A DNA stretch of 64,000 nucleotides from Candidatus Altimarinota bacterium (lineage in GTDB: Bacteria > Patescibacteriota > Gracilibacteria > UBA4473). Shown here piece by piece: positions 18,300-27,731 of the stretch. Each line of letters starts with the position of its first letter. The stretch's first letter is position 1. Under the pieces are notes generated by a model. That model was not told the origin of the DNA. It saw only the letters and a program-made list of their open reading frames with translations, and did no database searches. Position numbers and translations under genes: made by a program. The stretch lies in NCBI GenBank assembly GCA_023143095.1, contig JAGLIF010000002.1:102830-166829 (forward strand), given 5' to 3'.

Positions 18300-19478
18300 A
18301 TGAATAATTTAAAACTAGAGAAAGTTTCCGGAGCTGCTCGTGCGGGTGTTTTGAAAACCAGAAGAGGGGAGATAAAAACACCTGTTTTCATGCCAGTTGC
18401 TACTCGCGGGGCGATCAAGGGGGGAGTTTCGTTTGAGGAGATGGAGAATCTTGGGGCACAGATTGTGTTGGGTAATACTTATCATTTGTTTCTTCGACCA
18501 GGGGATGAACTGATTCAGAAAAATTTTGGAGATTTACATACTTTTATGCATTGGAATAAATCAATATTGACAGATTCAGGAGGGTTCCAAGTGTTTTCAA
18601 TTAAAAATAAAAAGATAACGGATGATGGTGTTTTCTTTAATTCTCATATTGATGGAAAACGGTTTTTTCTTGATGCGGAAAAATCTATTCAAATTCAGTT
18701 AAATTTAGGGGCAGATATTTTAATGGTTTTTGATGAATGTCCGCCAAGTAAAATTGCTAATCCAACAGGTTTGTCGTCAGAAAAGTTAGAAAGAAAATTA
18801 TTTTTTAAGGTTTTACGAGCAGTAGAAAAAACAACTGATTGGGCAAGGAAAAGTAAAGACCATTTTGAAAAATCTTTTGCCTCAAAAATTTCACCAAAAG
18901 AGCGTCCTCAACTTTTTGGAATTATCCAGGGAGGATGTTTTTCGGAGTTGAGACAAAAATCTTTAAAAGAAATAACGGCGATGGATTTTGATGGGTTTGC
19001 ATTAGGAGGATTAGCTGTAGGGGAATCGGCAATAGAAATGTATAAAGTTTTGGATGAAATGTGTCCAATGATGCCAGAAGAAAAGCCGCGGTATTTGATG
19101 GGGGTGGGAACACCAGAAAATCTAATTGAGGCAGTGAGTCGTGGAATTGATATGTTTGATTGCGTATTGCCAGCGAGGAATGCTAGGCATGGAACGATTT
19201 ATACATGGACGGGAAAGATAAGAATTGCTAATGCGAGATATAAAGAAGATAAAAAAGTTTTGAATGAGGCTTGCGGGTGTGTGGTTTGTGCAGACAAAAA
19301 ACTTTCCAGAGCTTATCTTCATCATTTGTTTACAGTAGGAGAAGATTTAGCAAAAAAATACCTGACGATTCATAATTTATATTTTTATCAGGATTTGATG
19401 CGAACGATGCGAGCAAAAATTCTAACCAATGAATTTGAAAATTGGAAAGATGAAGTTATAAAAAAACTCTCAGTTTAA
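18300..19478 (+). CDS. tgt: tRNA-guanine transglycosylase
   Basis: 392 residues. Catalytic signatures TDSGGFQVFS, FGIIQGG and GGLAVGE, nucleophile region MFDCVLPARNARHG, and zinc ligands CGCVVCADKKLSRAYLHH near the C-terminus. It swaps guanine 34 for preQ1 (or queuine) in GUN-anticodon tRNAs. No queuosine synthesis genes are nearby, so the source of the base is unclear. Confidence 0.95.
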   Translation: MNNLKLEKVSGAARAGVLKTRRGEIKTPVFMPVATRGAIKGGVSFEEMENLGAQIVLGNTYHLFLRPGDELIQKNFGDLHTFMHWNKSILTDSGGFQVFSIKNKKITDDGVFFNSHIDGKRFFLDAEKSIQIQLNLGADILMVFDECPPSKIANPTGLSSEKLERKLFFKVLRAVEKTTDWARKSKDHFEKSFASKISPKERPQLFGIIQGGCFSELRQKSLKEITAMDFDGFALGGLAVGESAIEMYKVLDEMCPMMPEEKPRYLMGVGTPENLIEAVSRGIDMFDCVLPARNARHGTIYTWTGKIRIANARYKEDKKVLNEACGCVVCADKKLSRAYLHHLFTVGEDLAKKYLTIHNLYFYQDLMRTMRAKILTNEFENWKDEVIKKLSV

Positions 19479-19533
19479 AAAAGAAAAGAGTTATTTTTGT
19501 TAGAGCTTATTTTTCAGTGATTCCTTAACATGT

Positions 19534-19692
19534 CTAGAAGAATCCCCAGTCACCAAAGAGAATATTGGTTTGTATTTCCAATGCAAATTCTCTGGAGATG
19601 TATCCAAGAACCATAAAAAGAAGAAGAAGTGTTCCAGCAATGGCTAAATCTAGGAACAGATTTTTTACGGTAAGGACACAGTCTTTTTTCAT
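19534..19692 (-). CDS. Small single-pass membrane protein, 52 aa
   Basis: Minus-strand frame from ATG (cat at 19690-19692) to TAG, beginning MKKDCVLTVKNLFLDLAIAG with one membrane helix (about 12-32) and a short outer tail ending NILFGDWGFF. It fills most of the gap between tgt and ribB. A basic start, clean hydrophobic core and aromatic tail suggest a real gene. No family recognised and no clear ribosome binding site. Confidence 0.45.
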   Translation of the reverse strand: MKKDCVLTVKNLFLDLAIAGTLLLLFMVLGYISREFALEIQTNILFGDWGFF

Positions 19693-19822
19693 TTTTTTTT
19701 GTAGGAGTTAATTATTTTTTTTAAGGAACATTCTAATACAAAGAAAAAAAGAAGTCAAATAAAAAGGAAGTTATTAATGACAGGATTCTTGTATATATAA
19801 AAATGGTGATGGAGAATGAATT

Positions 19823-20440
19823 CTAAATTTGAATTCTTGGTGTAAGTTCTTTTTTCAGAATTTTCAAATTTGTCATTGGCATATTAAATTTTTCTGCCAA
19901 AACCTTTACTTCTCTAATAGTTGCTTTATGACCTTCTTTATTAATAATTTCACAGATCACAACCGCTGGAATCTTATGTGTTTTTTGTGCAAGTAGTACG
20001 GCAGCTTCGGTATGTCCAAATCGTTTTTCGGTGTCTTGTTCCGCTCGGAGAGGAAAAGAGTGACCAGGTATGACAAGATCAGATTTGGTAGAAAGTGGGT
20101 TGGCCAAAACTGAAATAGTTTTCGCTCGATCAAAAGCAGAGACGCCTGTGGTCACACCTTCTTTGGCATCTACAGAAATACAAAAATTGGTTCCATGAGG
20201 ATTTTCATTATTTTCCACCATCAATGGAAGTTTTAATCTATCTAAAAGAACTCCATCACAAGCGGTGCAGATCATGCCTCGACCATGTTCAAGGAGGAAA
20301 TTAATTTTTTTTGGGGTGATATTTTCTGCTAAAACAAAAAAATCACCTTCTACTTCTCGGTCTTCATCAAAAACAATAATAAATTCGCCTTTAGAAAAAG
20401 AATTTAATATTTGAGAAAAGTCATTATAAGAAAAATTCAT
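19823..20440 (-). CDS. ribB: 3,4-dihydroxy-2-butanone-4-phosphate synthase
   Basis: 205 residues, the full DHBP synthase domain: acidic metal site DEDREVEGD near residue 25, DRAKTI, and the HTEAAVLLA / VICEIIN motifs. Converts ribulose 5-phosphate to the four-carbon riboflavin precursor and formate. It is a stand-alone RibB with no GTP cyclohydrolase II domain. Its ATG overlaps the ribH stop by 4 bases. ribA, ribD and ribE are not in the window. Confidence 0.93.
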   Translation of the reverse strand: MNFSYNDFSQILNSFSKGEFIIVFDEDREVEGDFFVLAENITPKKINFLLEHGRGMICTACDGVLLDRLKLPLMVENNENPHGTNFCISVDAKEGVTTGVSAFDRAKTISVLANPLSTKSDLVIPGHSFPLRAEQDTEKRFGHTEAAVLLAQKTHKIPAVVICEIINKEGHKATIREVKVLAEKFNMPMTNLKILKKELTPRIQI

Positions 20441-20832
20441 TTTTTTAATATATGGATCATTTCGATGGCTGTTTGCGCATAACTTTTTCCTAGTTCTCGT
20501 CGTTCCCAGGCGGATTCAAAATCTGAGCAAGCGAGAACGCCATGAATAACTGGTATTTTTTCATCTAGAGCGACTCGAGAAAGTCCTTCTGTGCAAGATT
20601 TGAGGACAATTTCATAGTGATCAGTTCCTCCTTTTATGACGCATCCTAAAGCTATTACTGCTTTAAATTTATTTGTTAGTAGTGAGTTTTGTATGGTAAT
20701 AGGAAGTTCAACTGCTCCAGGAACCTTTATTATTTGAAAGGGGATTTTTGCTTTTTCCAAAACTTCAATTGCTGATTTTTCAAGCGGTTGGGTTATCTTT
20801 GCATTAAATTGAGCGGTAACAATAAGGATCAT
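20437..20832 (-). CDS. ribH: 6,7-dimethyl-8-ribityllumazine synthase
   Basis: 131 residues, slightly short for the family. Motifs: PGAVELP, ALGCVIKGGTDHYE (substrate and phosphate contacts) and HGVLACSD. Condenses the RibB product with the ribityl pyrimidine to lumazine. Overlaps ribB, so the two act in sequence from one message. No FMN riboswitch is visible in the 20 nt before it. Confidence 0.93.
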   Translation of the reverse strand: MILIVTAQFNAKITQPLEKSAIEVLEKAKIPFQIIKVPGAVELPITIQNSLLTNKFKAVIALGCVIKGGTDHYEIVLKSCTEGLSRVALDEKIPVIHGVLACSDFESAWERRELGKSYAQTAIEMIHILKK

Positions 20833-20852
20833 GGATTTAAGAATAGTTTATT

Positions 20853-21248
20853 TTATTTTTTTCTTATCAATCTTATTGAAAAAGGAATTTTTGTTAGAAT
20901 CTTTTTTCCAAACCAAACTTCTAAAAAATATTCGCCTTCCTCTTCAAACTTGGTGTTGATAAAATCATTTAAGAAATTTATTTCCGTTACTTTTTTCAAT
21001 TTTTTTATTTCACGAGGACTTGCTTCAATTTTACTAATAACTTCATTTGTGTCTTTTTTTAAAATTTGAGCCTTGAAATTTTGTATTTCATCAGTGAAAA
21101 GACTAACTGCAAAAGTCATTTTTGGATAAGCAAACGGTAAAACCTTGGTATTAATATTTTTAAAAATACCAATAATGTTTAGCTTTTCATCTTTTGAAAA
21201 GAAAGCCATATCACATAGATGTGCAAAATTAACTTCAATCATATTCAT
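20853..21248 (-). CDS. Small conserved hypothetical protein (DUF6941-like)
   Basis: 131 residues, soluble, predicted all-beta: NFAHLCDMAFFSKDEKLNIIGIFKNI at the start and EEEGEYFLEVWFGKKIL near the end. This resembles a DUF6941-type family, from memory only. It lies 29 nt after the ATPase B subunit gene and 20 nt before ribH, within one minus-strand run. Function unknown. Confidence 0.65.
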   Translation of the reverse strand: MNMIEVNFAHLCDMAFFSKDEKLNIIGIFKNINTKVLPFAYPKMTFAVSLFTDEIQNFKAQILKKDTNEVISKIEASPREIKKLKKVTEINFLNDFINTKFEEEGEYFLEVWFGKKILTKIPFSIRLIRKK

Positions 21249-21277
21249 GATTTATGATAATGCGTTTTGCTTATTTT

Positions 21278-22660
21278 TCAATGATTCTTTTTTTTATCTG
21301 GATGATATTTTTCAATAGTAGCTGTATTGATTCGTTTTAGTTCGGTAATAGGGAATGGTCGTAACAGTTCCCATCCAAGATCAAGTGATTCAATAATATT
21401 TCGATTAGAATTAAAGCCCTGTCCTACAAAGTCTTTTTCGAATTTTTCCGCAAAGGCAAGATATGTTTTATCAATATCAGATAGAGAACTTTCTCCAAGT
21501 ACAACTGCGAGTTCTCGAACATCTTTACCTCGTGCGTAGCAGGCAAAAAGTTGATCTTTCAATTTTGAATGATCTTCTCGTGTTTTACCTTCTCCCATTC
21601 CTGCTCCTGCGAGACGAGAAAGGGATTTGAGTACATCTACTGGAGGGGCAATTTGTTTTTGGTGCAAAGATCGATCTAATACAAACTGTCCTTCAGTAAT
21701 ATAACCTGTTAAATCTGGAATAGGATGTGTGATGTCGTCTTCTGGCATGGAAAGAATTGGCATTTGCGTAACTGAACCATTTTTTCCTTTGATTCGTCCA
21801 GCTCGTTCGTAAATTGTAGAAAGGTCTGTATAAAGATATCCAGGATATCCACGACGCCCTGGAACTTCTTTACGAGCAGCTGATACTTCTCGAAGGGCTT
21901 CAGCGTAGTTGGTCATATCTGTTAAAATAACTAGTACATGTTTTTCTTTTTCAAAAGCCAAATATTCAGCATAAGAAAGTGCCATTCGAGGAACGGCAAT
22001 TCGTTCTACTACTGGATCTGCCGCAGTATTGATGAAAAGAGTTGCATTTTCAATTGCACCTGTTCGTTCAAATTCTTTTTGGAAGAACATTGCTTCCTCA
22101 AAAGTAACCCCCATAGCTCCAAAAACTACAGCAAATTCTGAACCGTCAGTTACTTTTGCATTTCTGGCGATTTGTACTGCAAGTTCTGCGTGTGGTAATC
22201 CTGAACCAGAAAAGATTGGTAATTTTTGTCCTCGTACTAAAGTATTCATTACATCAATGGTAGAAACTCCAGTTTGAATAAAATCAGAAGGGAAATTTCG
22301 AGAATAAGGATTAATAGATGCACCAGAAATATCAACATGTTTTTCAGCCAAAATTTCAGCTCCACCATCAAGTGGTTTTCCAGCTCCATTAAAGATTCGT
22401 CCAAGCATGTTGGTAGAAACTCCTAAAGTAGCAATCTTTCCAAGAAATTTTGCTTTAAGTCCTTTAATTGAAAGACCTTGAGTTGATTCAAACATTTGAA
22501 CCATGGCTCGATTACCATTTACTTCCAAGACTTTTCCCATTTTTGTTAATCCTTTGCTGGTAATGATCTCTACGAGCTCTTCGTATTTAACCCCCTCTAC
22601 ACCATCGACGACTAAAATAGGTCCAGCGATTGATTCGATATTTTCGTATGCTTTCTGCAT
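21278..22660 (-). CDS. atpB: V/A-type ATPase subunit B, orphan
   Basis: 460 residues from ATG 22660, the normal length; an upstream in-frame ATG would add 21 unrelated residues and overlap the promoter. Contains the V/A-type B signatures [34 protein letters not shown], the degenerate P-loop [10 protein letters not shown] and [17 protein letters not shown] is the non-catalytic nucleotide-binding subunit of the V1/A1 head and normally lies in a cluster with A, D, E, I and K. Here none of these is adjacent: the next genes are DUF6941-like, ribH and ribB. The partners must be elsewhere or missing. Confidence 0.92.
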   Translation of the reverse strand: MQKAYENIESIAGPILVVDGVEGVKYEELVEIITSKGLTKMGKVLEVNGNRAMVQMFESTQGLSIKGLKAKFLGKIATLGVSTNMLGRIFNGAGKPLDGGAEILAEKHVDISGASINPYSRNFPSDFIQTGVSTIDVMNTLVRGQKLPIFSGSGLPHAELAVQIARNAKVTDGSEFAVVFGAMGVTFEEAMFFQKEFERTGAIENATLFINTAADPVVERIAVPRMALSYAEYLAFEKEKHVLVILTDMTNYAEALREVSAARKEVPGRRGYPGYLYTDLSTIYERAGRIKGKNGSVTQMPILSMPEDDITHPIPDLTGYITEGQFVLDRSLHQKQIAPPVDVLKSLSRLAGAGMGEGKTREDHSKLKDQLFACYARGKDVRELAVVLGESSLSDIDKTYLAFAEKFEKDFVGQGFNSNRNIIESLDLGWELLRPFPITELKRINTATIEKYHPDKKKNH

Positions 22661-22695
22661 TTTTAAAAGAATATTACTAAGTAAAAATCGGCGAG

Positions 22696-22723
22696 ATTTT
22701 AAAAACAATTTGATATATGTCAA
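22696..22723 (-). promoter_or_regulatory. Promoter of the atpB-ribH-ribB unit
   Basis: Minus strand -35 TTGACA (22723-22718), 16-bp spacer, -10 TAAAAT (22701-22696), about 35 nt before the ATG. Confidence 0.6.
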
Positions 22724-22870
22724 AGGTTTTAATTATTTATTTTATAGAGGTAGTTTTGATAAATAAATTAGTATTAAAAAAATTAAGATTTGATTAAATT
22801 TAAACTTTTAAAAAAAAATTTTATAATTAAAATATGTTGTGAAAGTGTATATTTTTTAATTAAAGAAAAG

Positions 22871-23299
22871 ATGAATTCATTAAACAAAGCACAAGTCATT
22901 GGGAACATAACGCGGGATCCAGAATTAAAACAAATTCCTTCTGGACAGTCGGTTTGCACTATTGGTGTTGCTACAAATCGTTATTGGACTGATAGTTCTG
23001 GAGATAAAAAAGAAGAGGTTGAGTTTCATAATATTGTTTGTTGGGGAAAATTAGCAGAAATTTGTGCAGAATATCTCAAAAAAGGATCAAAGGTATTTTT
23101 TGAAGGACGGCTTCAAACGAGAAATTGGGAAGATGATTCTGGTTCAAAACATTATCGAACAGAAATTGTTGCAAATGATATGATTATGCTTAGTCCAAAA
23201 GGTAGTAGTGGAGTAGATGGGGGAATGGTAGCAGATAACAAAGCCCCAAAAGAAGCAAGTGGTGGTGAAGAAGTTTCTGCAGAAGACCTGCCTTTCTAA
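22871..23299 (+). CDS. ssb: Single-stranded DNA-binding protein
   Basis: 142 residues from ATG 22871 (the longer upstream frame is low-complexity leader). OB fold: NKAQVIGNITRDPELKQIPSG, EEVEFHNIVCWGKLAEICAEYLKKGSKVFFEGRLQTRNWED. A short Gly-rich linker leads to the acidic tip EEVSAEDLPF, the docking peptide for SSB partners (DnaE/clamp loader, RecO, PriA, RecQ in other bacteria). The usual rpsF-ssb-rpsR order is broken here: ssb stands alone. The same ten-residue tip is found on the Abi-like protein at 59371-60159. Confidence 0.95.
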   Translation: MNSLNKAQVIGNITRDPELKQIPSGQSVCTIGVATNRYWTDSSGDKKEEVEFHNIVCWGKLAEICAEYLKKGSKVFFEGRLQTRNWEDDSGSKHYRTEIVANDMIMLSPKGSSGVDGGMVADNKAPKEASGGEEVSAEDLPF

Positions 23300-23373
23300 A
23301 AGGAAACATTGAAAAAAACAAAAATGACAAAATTACAGATTAATTTTGTATAAAAAAAATTAATGTAAAAAAT

Positions 23374-23835
23374 ATGGAAAAAACACTTGTATTAGTGAAA
23401 CCGGATGCTGTTCAAAGGGGACTTGTAGGAGAAATTATTTCTCGCTTTGAGAAAAAAAGTATCAAAATTGTTGGATGTAAAATGATGAAATTAAAAGAAG
23501 CGGTGCTAAGAGAGCATTATGCGCATGTGGTAGATGAATCTTTTTTTGAAGAGCTTTCACAATTTATGAGTAGTTCTCCTGTTTTTGTTCTTTGTTTGGA
23601 AGGAATTGATGCAGTGAATATTGTTCGAAAACTTTCAGGAACGGATAATTTCCAATTGGGAACTATTAGAGGAGATTTTTCAGTTTCTTCACAAAAGAAT
23701 TTAATTCATAGTTCAGATTCTATTACTACCGCAAAACGAGAGATTTCTCGATTTTTTTCTTCAGCGGAGTTGTTTGATTATGATAAAACTGAATGGAAAC
23801 ATATTTATGCAGAAGTAGATAAGCATAAATCATAA
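23374..23835 (+). CDS. ndk: Nucleoside diphosphate kinase
   Basis: 153 residues. Starts KTLVLVKPDAVQRGLVGEII; active-site phospho-histidine H112 in NLIHSSDS; GTIRGDFS before it. Balances NTP pools by ping-pong phosphate transfer. Slightly longer than typical (about 140) owing to the C-terminal extension. Probably co-transcribed with ssb. Confidence 0.95.
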   Translation: MEKTLVLVKPDAVQRGLVGEIISRFEKKSIKIVGCKMMKLKEAVLREHYAHVVDESFFEELSQFMSSSPVFVLCLEGIDAVNIVRKLSGTDNFQLGTIRGDFSVSSQKNLIHSSDSITTAKREISRFFSSAELFDYDKTEWKHIYAEVDKHKS

Positions 23836-23853
23836 GACTAAGTTTCTTTAGGT

Positions 23854-26289
23854 ATGAAAAAAATTAAAAATAAACATATGGATTCTCTTCAAAAAATCTT
23901 TAGTATAAAGAGATTTTTGTTTTTTTGTTATTTATTATTATTTGTACCAGGAGTTGTTATTAAAGCTTCTTTTTTGGATGTTGATATTACACATCCAAAT
24001 TTTCATGCGATTACATTTTTGGAAGAAGAGGGGGTTGTTAATGGTTATAAAATTAATGGTGAAAAATATTTTCGACCATTGAAAGGTATTAATCGAGCTG
24101 AAGTTTTAAAAATTTTAATGCTTTCCATAGGAAGTGAAATTTTAGAAAATGATTTACAGGTTTTTCCAGATGTTGCGTTTTCAGATTGGTTTTCAAAGTA
24201 TGTGAATACAGCTGTTGACTTAGGAATTGTTAAAGGATTTGCTGATGGAGCATTTCATCCATCAGCACAAGTAACTAGGGCAGAGTTTCTAAAAATGACA
24301 ATAGAAAGTCTTTCTATTCCTTACGAAAAACAACAAGAAGGGGAGGAGTGGTATGATCCTTTTTTAAATACAGGGAAAGCCTTGAGGCTTATTTCGGAAA
24401 ATAAAATATCTCCACACGAGACTATTTCTCGAGGAGAAGCTTTAGAAATTATTTATAGAGCTTTGTGGTGTGAAGAATATGATTTTCAAAAAAAATATGT
24501 ATATTCAGGTGTTGGACAAGCGAGTTATTATAATGAAGGTTTTGCTGGAAAAAAAACAGCTTCAGGGGAAATTTTTAATCCAGAAGAATTAACGGCAGCA
24601 CATAGAACATTACCTTTTGGAACACGATTAAAAGTATTCAATGAAGAAGGAAATTCTGTTATTGTACGGATTAACGATCGAGGTCCTTATCACGAAAATC
24701 GTATTATTGATTTATCGCAAAGAGCATTTAAGTCCTTGGCACCAATCTCTCGAGGGGTAATTAATGTCAAGTTAGAAGTTTTTAGTGATACTTTGGACGA
24801 ACCGCCAACAATTCCGGAGCAGATTCGACCGAGTTTATCAACTGAATCTAAAAATAAAAAAGTGCCAGATATTATTGTAGAAAAGATACTAACGAATCGA
24901 AACAATGAAGAAACTGTGACAAAGTCACTTTTTGATGAGGTAATAAAAATGTTGCCAAAAGACTTTTTTGAGAAGGTCATTTTGCGTCGAAATTTTCCAC
25001 AAAAGATTACAATGGGAAGTATTTTAAATTTTTCAGGAACTGTAGATGCTTGGGGACATAAGGAAGCTATTTTCTTTTTAGATAATTTGGAAACAAGGGA
25101 ACAAACACATTTTTCAGGAGCGGTTTCTGGTAAAAATTTTTCCATTCCTGTTGGGTTTTTAGAAGAAGGAACTTTTCGGTTAGGATTGGTGTTTGATGAA
25201 GAAACAACATCAAGAGTGGTTGATATAGAGGTTGTACCACAACAAAAAGAAAGAGTTTTTCAATCTTCCTCGGTTAAATTTAGTTCTAAATTAAATGTTT
25301 CGGTCATTCCTGAAGAATCAAAAGTAATGTTTTCTTGGGATTCTTCAAAGGATAGATTAACGAAACTTATATTTTCACAGGGAACAATGGATACCAAAAA
25401 ACTTATTTTTGAAGATGGAGTTTCTCAGTTTTCATTTACTTATGATTTTTTTGATGATTTTAAAACAGGAGAAATCTTAGCGATTGATCTTTTTCAAGCA
25501 GCAACTGAAGATGGAACTTATCAAAAACAAAGTTCAAATTGGAAACAAATTACTTTTGAAAATTTTAAACTTGTTTCGGGATTTCCAGACGAAGAACATG
25601 AAAGTATTTCTATTCATAATTTCCCTCGTTTTACTCATACGCTTGACCCAATAATACTTGAAGGAGTTATTCTTGATTCAACTATTGAGCTTTCTTCAAA
25701 AGCATTTGTTATATTTCCAAGTGGGAAGGTTCAAGAGTTTACAATTATAAGAGTAGGAGATACTTTTTCTGTTCGAGTAATGCCTGAGGGGTGGGGTACA
25801 CATGTTTTTGAAATAATATCTGATCATGGTGAGATTTTATTCAATAGAGCAATTTATTTTGATGAAGAAGATGTATTGCCAGTTTTTACTTGGAAACAGA
25901 CTTTTATTCGTTCTGAGTCAGAAATAAGTATTTTAAATTGGATTAATACTCTTAGGAGGAAACAGCAAAAAAACAGACTTTTTTCAAGTGCAATGTTAAA
26001 TGAGTTTGCTCAAAATTATGCAGAGGAAATGGCAGAAAATGAATTTATTTCCCATTTTGATCTTACGGGAGCTTCTTTTCATGATCGAGTTCAAAATTAT
26101 GGACTTGAAATAGGAGATTATGGAGAAAATCTAAGCATGGGAAGCACGATAAATCTTGTTATGTCGGGGCTGGAGAACTCGGCCTCTCATAGAAAGAACT
26201 TGTTACTTTCTAAGTGGAAAAAAGTGGGGATTGGGTTTTCTAAAAATAGTAAAGGAGAGTTTTATGTTGTTCAGCTTTTTGGAAAATAA
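23854..26289 (+). CDS. SLH - RlpA-like - CAP wall protein
   Basis: 811 residues with a signal peptide (FLFFCYLLLFVPGVVIKASF). Three SLH repeats (about 40-205), then an RlpA-like double-psi beta-barrel (about 212-310: GVGQASYYNEGFAGKKTASG, RINDRGPYHENRIIDLSQ) carrying the catalytic-type Asp region of lytic transglycosylases, a long beta-rich middle (about 330-680, likely Ig-like), and a C-terminal CAP/SCP domain (about 688-811: ILNWINTLRR, ENEFISHFD, GENLSMG, ASHRKNLL, KVGIGF). Likely anchored on the wall, with one module acting on peptidoglycan and the CAP module of unknown substrate. The combination is unusual. An in-frame ATG at 23878 is an alternative start. Confidence 0.85.
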   Translation: MKKIKNKHMDSLQKIFSIKRFLFFCYLLLFVPGVVIKASFLDVDITHPNFHAITFLEEEGVVNGYKINGEKYFRPLKGINRAEVLKILMLSIGSEILENDLQVFPDVAFSDWFSKYVNTAVDLGIVKGFADGAFHPSAQVTRAEFLKMTIESLSIPYEKQQEGEEWYDPFLNTGKALRLISENKISPHETISRGEALEIIYRALWCEEYDFQKKYVYSGVGQASYYNEGFAGKKTASGEIFNPEELTAAHRTLPFGTRLKVFNEEGNSVIVRINDRGPYHENRIIDLSQRAFKSLAPISRGVINVKLEVFSDTLDEPPTIPEQIRPSLSTESKNKKVPDIIVEKILTNRNNEETVTKSLFDEVIKMLPKDFFEKVILRRNFPQKITMGSILNFSGTVDAWGHKEAIFFLDNLETREQTHFSGAVSGKNFSIPVGFLEEGTFRLGLVFDEETTSRVVDIEVVPQQKERVFQSSSVKFSSKLNVSVIPEESKVMFSWDSSKDRLTKLIFSQGTMDTKKLIFEDGVSQFSFTYDFFDDFKTGEILAIDLFQAATEDGTYQKQSSNWKQITFENFKLVSGFPDEEHESISIHNFPRFTHTLDPIILEGVILDSTIELSSKAFVIFPSGKVQEFTIIRVGDTFSVRVMPEGWGTHVFEIISDHGEILFNRAIYFDEEDVLPVFTWKQTFIRSESEISILNWINTLRRKQQKNRLFSSAMLNEFAQNYAEEMAENEFISHFDLTGASFHDRVQNYGLEIGDYGENLSMGSTINLVMSGLENSASHRKNLLLSKWKKVGIGFSKNSKGEFYVVQLFGK

Positions 26290-26339
26290 TAATTATTATT
26301 CTTCTTTTTCATTTTATGTTAATCTTTTTAAAAAAATAT

Positions 26340-26368
26340 TTGCCATTTTATTTAAAATTGTGTATAAT
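26340..26368 (+). promoter_or_regulatory. Promoter of the sortase-type FN3 protein
   Basis: -35 TTGCCA (26340-26345), 17-bp spacer, -10 TATAAT (26363-26368), 24 nt before the ATG. Confidence 0.65.
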
Positions 26369-26391
26369 GACTAGAATTTATTGAAATAAAA

Positions 26392-27645
26392 ATGAAAAAA
26401 AATCTCAAATCAGTTGCGTATTTATTCCTTGGACTTTTTAGTTTTCAGATCTCGTTCTTCAATACTGGACTTGCTCAAGAGTTTATGCCTCCTGGAGATG
26501 TAGCAGATTTAGAAGCTGTAGCTAGAGATCTTTCAGTTGAACTTAATTGGAATGCTGCACAAGACCCAGATGGTGTTATTTTAGGGTATAAAATTTACTA
26601 TGGAACAACTTCTGTGAAAACAGGGAATGATTCTTATGCTGATGAAATTTTAACTGGTTCTTCTGAAACAAGTTACACGGTTTCTAATTTGCGAAATGGT
26701 GTTGATTATTACTTTGCATTAACGGCTATTGATGATGAAGAAAATGAATCAGAAAATTATTCTGTAGAAGTTTCAGCGATGCCAATGTCAATGCAGACCA
26801 ATAATCCTTCGGTGGTTTCTGTAAAACAAATATCAGAAACGGAGGTAAAAGTAGAGATGTCTGAACCAGTAACAGTTAAGAGTCTTACCAATTCGTTTTC
26901 GATTGAAGAGAAAGCAAATAAAGATGGTGCAGTAGAAATTAAGACAAGTAAGTTAAACGGAACTTTTGTCTCTTTAATGGTTGAAAAAGGAAGTATTAAG
27001 CCAGAAACTATTTATAAAGTGACGGCAACTTCAACAGTGGAAGATTTTACAGGAAATCCAGTTAGTTCTGGTATCACTGATTCTGCCGAATTTTTGTCTA
27101 TGAAAACTCCAAAGGAGTTGCCAGTTATAGAAGAGCCAGCTATGGAGGAACCTAATATAGAAATACCAGAAATAAATGAAGACGAAGAACCGTTTTTCAT
27201 AGTACCACCACAAATGGAGGATCAAGAACATACATCAGCGCCTGAGCAAGAAGAGGATAAAACTCCGCCTCTATCGGTTCAAAATATAATAATTGATAAT
27301 ACTAATTTTGAAAAAGATGGTTATATCATACTTACTTGGACACCAGCAGTAGATATTGAAACAGATATTACGGATCAAGTCTTTTTTACAAGAATTGAAG
27401 GGGGTGAGTGGGACAATGGTTATTCATTAGGAAAAGATACTGTTGAAATTGAAGTTGATGTAGAAAAAGATACTAATTATGAAATAAAAATCGTAACGGT
27501 GGATAGTTCAGATAATCAGACAGAAAGTAAGATTCTTAAGTTTTCAACTAAGTTAACGAAAACAGGTCCAGGAGGGGTTATAGGATTAATAATTACTTTC
27601 ACGATAGCACTCTTTATTTTGGGAGGACGAAGACGAACAGTGTAA
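26392..27645 (+). CDS. Secreted FN3/Ig-like protein with C-terminal sorting signal
   Basis: 417 residues: signal peptide (to about residue 28), an FN3 domain (about 33-130, VELNWNAAQDPDGVILGYKIYYG), an Ig-like domain (about 140-232), a Pro/Glu-rich linker, a second FN3-like domain (about 290-387), and a C-terminal sorting signal: L388-T-K-T-G392, hydrophobic helix (VIGLIITFTIALFIL), then GGRRRTV. LTKTG replaces the canonical LPXTG, and the tripartite layout fits a sortase substrate; a sortase is encoded at 11249-12034. Likely covalently attached outside the cell, adhesive or structural. Confidence 0.82.
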   Translation: MKKNLKSVAYLFLGLFSFQISFFNTGLAQEFMPPGDVADLEAVARDLSVELNWNAAQDPDGVILGYKIYYGTTSVKTGNDSYADEILTGSSETSYTVSNLRNGVDYYFALTAIDDEENESENYSVEVSAMPMSMQTNNPSVVSVKQISETEVKVEMSEPVTVKSLTNSFSIEEKANKDGAVEIKTSKLNGTFVSLMVEKGSIKPETIYKVTATSTVEDFTGNPVSSGITDSAEFLSMKTPKELPVIEEPAMEEPNIEIPEINEDEEPFFIVPPQMEDQEHTSAPEQEEDKTPPLSVQNIIIDNTNFEKDGYIILTWTPAVDIETDITDQVFFTRIEGGEWDNGYSLGKDTVEIEVDVEKDTNYEIKIVTVDSSDNQTESKILKFSTKLTKTGPGGVIGLIITFTIALFILGGRRRTV

Positions 27646-27666
27646 AGATTAAATAAGGAAAATTAG

Positions 27667-27706
27667 AAAAAAGAAAGGTTGAAATCAATTCAAACCTTTC
27701 TTTTTT
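27667..27706 (+). terminator. Intrinsic terminator
   Basis: 14-bp stem (27667-27680 with 27693-27706) including A/T flanks, loop of 12, ending in a T run. Confidence 0.8.
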
Positions 27707-27731
27707 TATGTTTTACAATAAGGTGCAAACG

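Noticed and set aside
20833..20852. FMN riboswitch for ribH/ribB
   Set aside because: Only 20 nt separate ribH from the upstream gene, and no RFN element features are visible further up.
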